Shown here in pieces: positions 58,412-64,000 of a stretch of DNA of 64,000 bases. Both the position numbers and the translations under genes were made by a program. The stretch covers positions 47,253 to 111,252 of the forward strand of contig NZ_JAUSSH010000015.1 in the NCBI RefSeq assembly GCF_030812255.1. Reading direction: 5' to 3'. The DNA comes from Paeniglutamicibacter psychrophenolicus. Its GTDB lineage: Bacteria; Actinomycetota; Actinomycetes; Actinomycetales; Micrococcaceae. Numbering within the stretch: the stretch's first letter is position 1; each line of letters opens with the position of its first letter. Below the pieces are notes generated by a model. The model saw only the letters and a list, made by a program, of their open reading frames with translations. It made no database searches and was not told the origin of the DNA.

Positions 58412-59845
58412 ATGAGCACAGCGCACGGGCCCGTCGGGCAGCAATCCACCAAGGACCTCTGGAAGTCGGTGCTGGCCTATGCCCCTTCCAACCTCGAATA
58501 CGACCGTGCGCTTTCGCGCCACCCCGGGCACCAGGCGGCAGTGGCCCTGGACGGGGAGATCCTCGGGGCCTTCAGCGGCGGGTACGCGCGGATCGACCCC
58601 GAAGAGGCCATGACCGACGGGCACCTGTTCCGGGTCGCCTCGCACTCCAAGACCTTCACCGCCACCGCCGTGATGCTGTTGCGCGAGGAAGGCCGGCTGA
58701 GCCTCGAGGACACCCTGGGCCACTGGCTGGCACCGCTGGCCGGCAGCCCGGTTCAGCACGTGAGCGTGCGCGAACTGCTCTCCCACTCCGCGGGGATCAC
58801 CCGCGACGGGGCCGAGGCCGACTTCTGGGCCCTGGGCCGGGCGTTCCCCGGTGCCGGGGAACTGCTGGAGTGCGCGGCGGGCGGGAAGGTGATCGAACGC
58901 AACGAACACTTTAAATACTCGAACATCGGCTACGGGCTGCTCGGCCTGCTCGTCGAGGCCGCAGGAGGACTTCCCTTCGCCGAGTTCGTGGATGCGCGCA
59001 TCCTGGCACCCCTGCAGCTGCGCGACACCGGCGTGGACCTCGACGAACGTGAGGGGGAGCTCGCCGCCGGGTACGGGACGCTCGCGCTCGCCGGAGACCA
59101 CGGTGCCCTGACGGGACGCACCCGGATCGAACACATCCACACCCGGTCGCTGGGAGCAGCCACGGGCTTCTACTCCACAGCCTCGGACATGGCCAGGTTC
59201 TTCTCCTGCCACTTCGTGGGATCCGGCACCGGTGTTCTGGGCGATGACTCCAAGCGCCTGATGCAGCGCAAAGCCGAGGACTCCGGGGCGCCGGGGCGCG
59301 GCTACGGGCTGGGACTGATCATCCAGGACGTCGCGGGCCACAGGAGTTTCGGCCACAGCGGCGGCTACCCCGGGCACATCACCCGCACCTGGGCGGTGCC
59401 CAAGACCAAGGTGGTGCTCAGCGTGTTGACCAACGCCATCGACGGGCCGGCCACCGAATACGGCGAACGGCTCTTTGCCCTCGCGGCGCTCGCCGGGAAA
59501 CCCACGCCCGATTCCTGCGCCGGGGTGGATGAAGAGGTCTTGCGGCGCTTCACGGGCCGGTTTGCCGCCCTGTGGGGCGTGGTGGACATCGCGGAGCTCG
59601 GCGGGAAGCTGTACTGGATCAATCCGGCGGCCCCCGTGGCCGTCGAGACCACCGTACCGCTGGAATTCGTGGACGAGTCCACCCTCAGGTCCGTCGATCC
59701 CAACGGATTCTCCGGGTACGGGGAAGTGATCCGCTTCGAGTTCGACGCGGCGGGCGCAGTGGCGATGCGCGGACCCGGCGGCATGCTCTTTGAACGCGCC
59801 TCGGACTTCCACGCCCCCGCGGTGCTGCGGGCCCCGGTCGGCTGA
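58412..59845 (+). CDS. Serine beta-lactamase-like hydrolase (class C / EstB type)
   Basis: A 477-residue cytoplasmic serine hydrolase. The SxxK motif is in VASHSKTFTATAV (Ser near 75), the Y-x-N motif in YSNIGYGLLGLL (about 170), and the KTG-like third box in FGHSGGYPGHI (about 315). A C-terminal extension of about 120 residues with beta-strands resembles that of D-aminopeptidase/esterase relatives. No signal peptide is seen, so a role as esterase or D-aminoacyl hydrolase in the cytoplasm is more likely than antibiotic resistance. It is divergent from phoD by 140 nt. Confidence 0.85.
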   Translation: MSTAHGPVGQQSTKDLWKSVLAYAPSNLEYDRALSRHPGHQAAVALDGEILGAFSGGYARIDPEEAMTDGHLFRVASHSKTFTATAVMLLREEGRLSLEDTLGHWLAPLAGSPVQHVSVRELLSHSAGITRDGAEADFWALGRAFPGAGELLECAAGGKVIERNEHFKYSNIGYGLLGLLVEAAGGLPFAEFVDARILAPLQLRDTGVDLDEREGELAAGYGTLALAGDHGALTGRTRIEHIHTRSLGAATGFYSTASDMARFFSCHFVGSGTGVLGDDSKRLMQRKAEDSGAPGRGYGLGLIIQDVAGHRSFGHSGGYPGHITRTWAVPKTKVVLSVLTNAIDGPATEYGERLFALAALAGKPTPDSCAGVDEEVLRRFTGRFAALWGVVDIAELGGKLYWINPAAPVAVETTVPLEFVDESTLRSVDPNGFSGYGEVIRFEFDAAGAVAMRGPGGMLFERASDFHAPAVLRAPVG

Positions 59846-60016
59846 ATCGGGCATGGAACCCGGCGCGGTGTCACGGTCGGGCAACAATGCCGGAGCAAAC
59901 CGGCGCTCGTTCCGCGTGGATGGTGCCATGGGCCACCATCAGCATCTAGGCTATGACCCGTGTTAGCGCCCTCGCACCACGGAGGCGGAACCTGCAACCA
60001 AGGAGATGAACGACTT

Positions 60017-61486
60017 TTGAAGACGTCCAGAACGACTCGAGGTCCCAGGACCTGGCCCAGGGCGGTGATTGCCGCCATCATGGGCATGTTCCTGGTGTTC
60101 GGCGGTGCCGGCGCCGCCATGGCGGCCCCTGCCGACAACGGTGTCGAAGGCAAGACCTTTGTCATCGGCACAGACACCACCTTCGCCCCCTTTGAGTTCC
60201 GCGAGAACGGGGAACTGACCGGAATCGACATGGACCTGGTCCGCGCCATTGCCGAGGCGGGAGGCTTCAAGGTCGAGATCCGTTCCCTGGGATTCAACGC
60301 GGCACTGCAGGCACTGACCTCCAACCAGGTCGACGGCGTGATCGCCGGCATGTCGATCACCGACGAACGCAAGCAGGTCTACGACTTCTCGGAACCCTAT
60401 TTCGAGTCAGGCATCCAGATGGCGGTCGCCAAGAACGACGACACCATCAAGGGCTATGAGGACCTCAAGGGCAAGACCGTGGTCGCCAAGACCGGATCCG
60501 AGGGCGAGGCATACGCCAAGTCGATTGCCGGGCAGTACGGTTTCACCGTCAAGTCCCTGGACCAGTCGGCAACCATGTACGAGTCCGTCAAGTCCGGTTC
60601 CGCCGTGGCCGTCTTCGACGACTACCCGGTGCTCGCCTACGGCGTGGCCCAGAACAACGGGCTGAAGACCGTCACCGACAAGGTCCCCGGCGGCTCCTAC
60701 GGATTCGCCGTGAACAAGGGCAAGAACACCGCCCTGCTGGCCGCCTTCAACGACGGGCTGGCCAAGCTGAAGGCCGACGGCGACTACCAGAAGATCCTGG
60801 ACAAGTACCTGGCCAATCCGACCGCCGCGCAACCCACCACCTTCCTGGACCTGCTGGGCAAGTCCTTCCCGGCCCTGATGAGCGGCCTGAAGAACACGCT
60901 GCTGGTGACGATCATTTCCTTCGCCGTGGCCATGGCGATCGGCCTGTTGGCCGGATTCATGAAGATCTCCCACAACATCGTGTTGCGCGGCATCGCCACA
61001 ACCTTCGTCAACATCTTCCGCGGCACCCCGCTGCTGCTGTGGGCCTTCATGTTCTACTTCGGCCTCCCGCAGCTGACCGGGCAGCCGATCAACATCTGGG
61101 TTGCCGGCGTGCTGACGCTGTCGCTGAACTCCGGCGCCTACGTCGCGGAGATCGTGCGCGGCGGCATCCAGTCGGTGGACCCCGGGCAGCTTGAGGCCTC
61201 GCGTTCGCTGGGCCTGGGCTACGGCAAATCCATGCAGAAGGTCGTGGTCCCGCAGGCGTTCAAGATGATGACCCCGTCACTGATCAACCAGCTGATCATC
61301 ATGCTCAAGGATTCCTCGCTGCTGTTGGCCATCGGCTTTGCCGAGCTCCTGTACCAGGGCCAGCAGATCTACGCGGCGAACTTCCGCGTCACCGAGACCC
61401 TGCTGATCGTGGGCGTCATCTACTTCGTGGCCGTCATGGCCCTGACCAAACTGGCAAACTACGCCGATCGGAGGTTCAACAAGTGA
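60017..61486 (+). CDS. Polar amino acid ABC transporter, fused substrate-binding protein and permease
   Basis: A 489-residue fusion. A signal peptide (residues 1-35, MAA site) precedes a family 3 binding protein (about 40-270: [44 protein letters not shown]). It continues into a HisM/GlnP-type permease (about 285-485) with five helices and the EAA loop [23 protein letters not shown]. The fusion is common in Gram-positive glutamine/arginine importers. The start is TTG 60017 with AAGGAG 11 nt upstream; a GTG at 59960 would add 19 residues before the signal. A possible -10 taggct lies at 59947-59952. The specific amino acid is unknown. Confidence 0.9.
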   Translation: MKTSRTTRGPRTWPRAVIAAIMGMFLVFGGAGAAMAAPADNGVEGKTFVIGTDTTFAPFEFRENGELTGIDMDLVRAIAEAGGFKVEIRSLGFNAALQALTSNQVDGVIAGMSITDERKQVYDFSEPYFESGIQMAVAKNDDTIKGYEDLKGKTVVAKTGSEGEAYAKSIAGQYGFTVKSLDQSATMYESVKSGSAVAVFDDYPVLAYGVAQNNGLKTVTDKVPGGSYGFAVNKGKNTALLAAFNDGLAKLKADGDYQKILDKYLANPTAAQPTTFLDLLGKSFPALMSGLKNTLLVTIISFAVAMAIGLLAGFMKISHNIVLRGIATTFVNIFRGTPLLLWAFMFYFGLPQLTGQPINIWVAGVLTLSLNSGAYVAEIVRGGIQSVDPGQLEASRSLGLGYGKSMQKVVVPQAFKMMTPSLINQLIIMLKDSSLLLAIGFAELLYQGQQIYAANFRVTETLLIVGVIYFVAVMALTKLANYADRRFNK

Positions 61487-62241
61487 GTGCATCACCGGTT
61501 GAAACACAAAAGCCAGCCAAAATCACCGTCAAGGGACTGCGCAAGTCCTTCGGCGCCAACGAGGTGCTCAAGGGCATCGACGTGGAAATCGCCGAGGGCG
61601 AGGTGGTGTGCGTGATCGGTCCCTCGGGCTCGGGCAAGTCAACGCTGCTGCGCTGCCTGAACAAGCTGGAGGAGATCTCCGCCGGCCATGTCGTCGTCGA
61701 CGGATTCGATGTCACCGACCCGAAGGTCGACATCAACGAGGTCCGCCGCCACGTGGGCATGGTCTTCCAGCACTTCAACCTCTTTCCGCACATGTCGGTG
61801 GCCGAGAACATCATGCTCGCCCCGGTGGAACTGAAGAAGGCAACCAAGGTCGAGGCCCGCGCCCAGGCCATGAAGCTGCTTGACCGCGTGGGCCTGAAGG
61901 AGAAGGCGGACGCCCGCCCGGCATCGCTTTCCGGCGGCCAGAAGCAGCGTGTGGCCATCGCCCGCGCACTGGCCATGAACCCCGGCATCATGCTCTTTGA
62001 CGAGGCCACCAGCGCCCTGGACCCGGAAATGGTCGGCGAGGTGCTCCAGGTCATCCGCGACCTGGCTACCGAGGGCATGACCATGGTCCTGGTGACCCAC
62101 GAAATGGGCTTCGCGAAGGAAATCGGGGACCGGGTGATCTTCATGGACGCGGGCGTGGTCTGCGAGTCGGGCCGGCCGGACGAACTGTTCGGCAACCCGC
62201 AGCAGGAGCGCACCAAGGAGTTCCTCTCCAAGGTCCTCTAA
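61483..62241 (+). CDS. Polar amino acid ABC transporter ATP-binding protein (GlnQ-like)
   Basis: A 252-residue ABC ATPase. Walker [13 protein letters not shown] (about 46-57), Q-loop [12 protein letters not shown], signature [15 protein letters not shown] (about 149-163), Walker [14 protein letters not shown] and the H-loop LVTHEMGF are present. It is the closest match to the GlnQ/HisP group for polar amino acids. Its GTG start overlaps the permease stop by 4 nt (GTGA), so the two genes form a complete transporter without a separate binding protein gene. A terminator follows. Confidence 0.93.
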   Translation: MSASPVETQKPAKITVKGLRKSFGANEVLKGIDVEIAEGEVVCVIGPSGSGKSTLLRCLNKLEEISAGHVVVDGFDVTDPKVDINEVRRHVGMVFQHFNLFPHMSVAENIMLAPVELKKATKVEARAQAMKLLDRVGLKEKADARPASLSGGQKQRVAIARALAMNPGIMLFDEATSALDPEMVGEVLQVIRDLATEGMTMVLVTHEMGFAKEIGDRVIFMDAGVVCESGRPDELFGNPQQERTKEFLSKVL

Positions 62242-62266
62242 GGGCGGAAGCTTCCCCCGACAACAG

Positions 62267-62329
62267 CGAAAGCCCGTGTTACCCCAGCAGTTCCCTTTAC
62301 GGAATCCTGCGAGGCGACGCGGGCTTTCG
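62267..62329. terminator. Bidirectional terminator between the ABC transporter and the deacetylase
   Basis: A 10-bp stem (cgaaagcccg 62267-62276 / cgggctttcg 62320-62329) around an inner stem (gcagttcc / ggaatcctgc region). It sits between two convergent stops. Confidence 0.7.
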
Positions 62330-62358
62330 TGTATTCACCGGCGGTTGGCCGGACGGGA

Positions 62359-63144
62359 TCAATCCTTTGTCGGCGGATGCTGGCCGGTCTTGTAGCCGAC
62401 CCCAGGCTTGGGCTCGCCGATCAGCTGGCTGACGGTGACGAAATGGTAGCCCTGGGCCCCCAGGTCCTCGAGGATCTTCGGTACGGCAGCGATCGTGGAC
62501 TTGTGGATGTCGTGCATCAAGACAATGGAGCCGGGTTTGATGTCCTCGGCCGCCTTGACGGTCTTCTTGGCATTACGTGTCTTCCAGTCCAGGGTATCGT
62601 CGCTCCACATCACCACGGGTACGGGCTGGGCCTTCGTCAGGCTTTCCGTGATCGTGCCGTAGGGGGGCCGCATCAACGTCGGGGCTGTGCCGGTCGCCTT
62701 CTTGATGGCCTCGTCCGCCTTGCTGAGTTCGCGTTCGGCGGCGGCCGGGGACAGTTTGGCGAGGTCCTGGTGCGACCAGGTGTGGTTTCCGATTTCATGC
62801 CCGCTGGCCAATTCCTCCCGCACGATGTCGGGATATTTGGCGACGTCCTTGCCGATGAGGAAGAACGATGCCTTGGCGTTGTGCTTGTCCAGGACATCGA
62901 GCAGCGACTCGGTGTAGGGACCAGGCCCATCGTCAAAAGTCAGTGCCACACACTTGACCTCGGCGCAGTCTGGCCCTTCCTGGGCGCCGGGCGCGTCTTG
63001 GGATTCCGCGGCTGCACCCGGTTCTGACGGCGCTTTCGCCGGAAGTCCTTGCCAGTGCGCGCTCAGCGGAACGCCGCAGCCTGCCAGGGGGAGGGCGAGT
63101 GCCGGGACAACAAGGAAGCGAAGAACCGTGGAGCGGGAAACCAT
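62359..63144 (-). CDS. Polysaccharide deacetylase (NodB family), predicted lipoprotein
   Basis: A 261-residue carbohydrate esterase family 4 protein. The lipobox ALPLAGC (Cys23) indicates membrane anchoring outside the cell. NodB motifs are intact: TFDDGPGPYT (metal/catalytic Asp), HEIGNHTWSH (HxxxH metal ligands), RPPYG, DTLDW and VLMHDI. It probably removes N-acetyl groups from peptidoglycan or another glycan, which can lower lysozyme sensitivity. The start is taken at ATG 63144. ATGs at 63153, 63195 and 63210 are in frame, the last with AGGA upstream, so the N-terminus is uncertain. Confidence 0.85.
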   Translation of the reverse strand: MVSRSTVLRFLVVPALALPLAGCGVPLSAHWQGLPAKAPSEPGAAAESQDAPGAQEGPDCAEVKCVALTFDDGPGPYTESLLDVLDKHNAKASFFLIGKDVAKYPDIVREELASGHEIGNHTWSHQDLAKLSPAAAERELSKADEAIKKATGTAPTLMRPPYGTITESLTKAQPVPVVMWSDDTLDWKTRNAKKTVKAAEDIKPGSIVLMHDIHKSTIAAVPKILEDLGAQGYHFVTVSQLIGEPKPGVGYKTGQHPPTKD

Positions 63145-63412
63145 GCTGGCCATCGTCTCAAGCCAACCTGCGAGAATCCTCAATGGCCGTAGCATCGGGC
63201 CGCAGTACATCGGCTTCCTGTGGGGGGGTCTGCGGCACCGGGAAAGTGGGGGGATGTTCCCTTCCATAACACGAGGCAAGGTTCACGGCGCTTGAAAACT
63301 CAACTAAATATGTGTCATGGCTAAAGGGAACTTGCGAAACGGATGCACCGGCCCGCCACGACACCGGCCCCAGCGGATGGGACATCGTGACGAAACGACC
63401 AAAGGATTTTTC

Positions 63413-63841
63413 ATGGACAACGCAATTAAGAACCCGGCATTGGCAACAGCCGCACAGACCACGGTGCGCGTCGTCATCGGCTTCCTCTTCGCCGCCCACG
63501 GCTGGCAGAAGTTCCTCCAGTTCACGCTCGATGGCACCGCGCCAGCATTCGCCCAGATGGGCGTTCCGGCGGCTGGGCTGATGGCCCCCGTGATTGCAAC
63601 GCTGGAAGTCGTTGGCGGCATCGCCTTGATCCTCGGTGTACTCACCCGAATCTTCGCCGTCCTGCTGACCGCAAACATGCTCGGCGCAAACTTCCTGGTG
63701 CACATCTCGGCCGGCGTCTTCGTTGAAGCCGGTGGCTTCGAGCTGGTGCTGGCACTGGCCGCAGGTGCCGCAGTCATTGCACTGCTCGGTGCCGGACGCA
63801 TCTCCGTGGACCGCTTTATCCCGGCCCGTTTTGCCGCCTAG
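63413..63841 (+). CDS. DoxX family membrane protein
   Basis: A 142-residue, four-helix DoxX protein. RVVIGFLFAAHGWQKFLQF, FAQMGVPAAGLMAPVIATLEVVGGIAL, ILGVLTRIFAVLLTANM and the terminal LALAAGAAVIALLGAGRISVD fit the family. Members are linked to thiosulfate/quinone redox or oxidative stress protection (MRC complex of mycobacteria), but no SodA or sseA gene is near. The ATG at 63413 has AAAGGA 6 nt upstream. The frame is open to 63317 without features. It is followed by a hairpin and a G-tract. Confidence 0.85.
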   Translation: MDNAIKNPALATAAQTTVRVVIGFLFAAHGWQKFLQFTLDGTAPAFAQMGVPAAGLMAPVIATLEVVGGIALILGVLTRIFAVLLTANMLGANFLVHISAGVFVEAGGFELVLALAAGAAVIALLGAGRISVDRFIPARFAA

Positions 63842-63861
63842 TCTCCAAGGCACAAGCGAAG

Positions 63862-63901
63862 CCCCCCGTGGGCACCGGTTGAAGCCGGTATCCACGGGGG
63901 G
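63862..63901 (+). terminator. Terminator hairpin after doxX
   Basis: A 10-bp stem (ccccccgtgg 63862-63871 / ccacgggggg 63892-63901) extended by accgg/ccggt near the loop, 20 nt after the stop. It runs into a long G-tract. Confidence 0.75.
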
Positions 63902-63916
63902 GGGGGGGGGGGGGGG
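63896..63916 (+). repeat. 21-nt G homopolymer
   Basis: An unbroken run of 21 G directly after the hairpin, followed by ttgggttgg. It is either a hypervariable tract or an assembly/sequencing artefact near a coverage gap. It lies outside any gene. Confidence 0.85.
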
Positions 63917-64000
63917 TTGGGTTGGCCCGAAAGGCACGCAGGGCCACGGGGGTGCTCGCTGTTTCGGTGTGCGCGGGCGGGGTGGCACGGGTAATTGGTC

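Noticed and set aside
63158..63988. A 276-codon minus-strand frame across doxX and the window end
   Set aside because: It is antisense to doxX, contains poly-Pro from the G-tract, and lacks any domain.

Overview
The window is a stretch of high-G+C chromosome from an actinobacterium, most likely a Micrococcaceae member (Arthrobacter / Paeniglutamicibacter / Glutamicibacter type). This is inferred from strong G/C third-position bias, frequent GTG/TTG starts, system II cytochrome c maturation (ccsB), the menaquinone genes menA-menE-menB, a desferrioxamine-type siderophore operon with an IdeR/DmdR-like iron box, and families typical of these bacteria (DUF4229, SPW repeat, PLDc_N, DUF6220-like). 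No insertion sequence, prophage, CRISPR array or rRNA was seen. There is one tRNA gene, an initiator tRNA-fMet.

Layout. 0-5 kb: end of a probable resB, ccsB, tRNA-fMet, the RNA ligase rtcB and two small membrane proteins. 4.6-8.3 kb: a GntR/FCD regulator divergent from a large FAD/Fe-S D-2-hydroxyacid (D-lactate type) dehydrogenase, with a palindrome between them. 8.5-13.7 kb: a frameshifted membrane protein, then menA, an AtoE-type fatty-acid transporter, menE and menB on the minus strand. 14-20.4 kb: an AnsP-like amino acid permease, an MHS-type major facilitator, then a coupled thiolase / enoyl-CoA hydratase / 3-hydroxyacyl-CoA dehydrogenase operon. 20.5-21.6 kb: a small monooxygenase and a tyrosine phosphatase.

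21.6-31.4 kb is the most unusual part. Six paralogous small lipoproteins lie on the minus strand, with the siderophore operon desA-desB-desCD nested between them (four downstream, two upstream). All six share a Cys-X25-Cys signature. Five of the six have a TANNNT hexamer exactly 6 nt before the ATG, as expected for leaderless mRNAs. The sixth sits inside a two-gene unit and has a ribosome binding site instead. One copy carries a TGA stop exactly at its lipobox cysteine codon.

31.5-45.8 kb: an epimerase-like protein, an ABC-F ATPase with a possible leader peptide, a RIO-type kinase, remnants of a DUF2975/XRE pair, a YdiI/MenI-like thioesterase divergent from paaZ, a phosphotransferase, a secreted protein built on a 9-residue repeat, an ASCH protein, and a three-gene unit (a membrane protein with a poly-aspartate tail, a histidine kinase and a response regulator). 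45.9-52.5 kb: a ThDP-dependent enzyme, a GNAT, a PnuC-like transporter and a paaI-paaK-tetR unit. Matching 18-bp palindromes near the thiolase operon, paaZ and paaI suggest that the scattered phenylacetate genes form one TetR (PaaR) regulon.

52.5-64 kb: a truncated major facilitator, a GNAT-GrpB fusion coupled to oligopeptidase B, a Tat-exported PhoD phosphatase, a serine beta-lactamase-type hydrolase, a two-gene polar amino acid ABC transporter with fused binding protein and permease, a NodB-type deacetylase lipoprotein and a DoxX protein. Long near-perfect hairpins, mostly without U-tracts, separate many transcription units.
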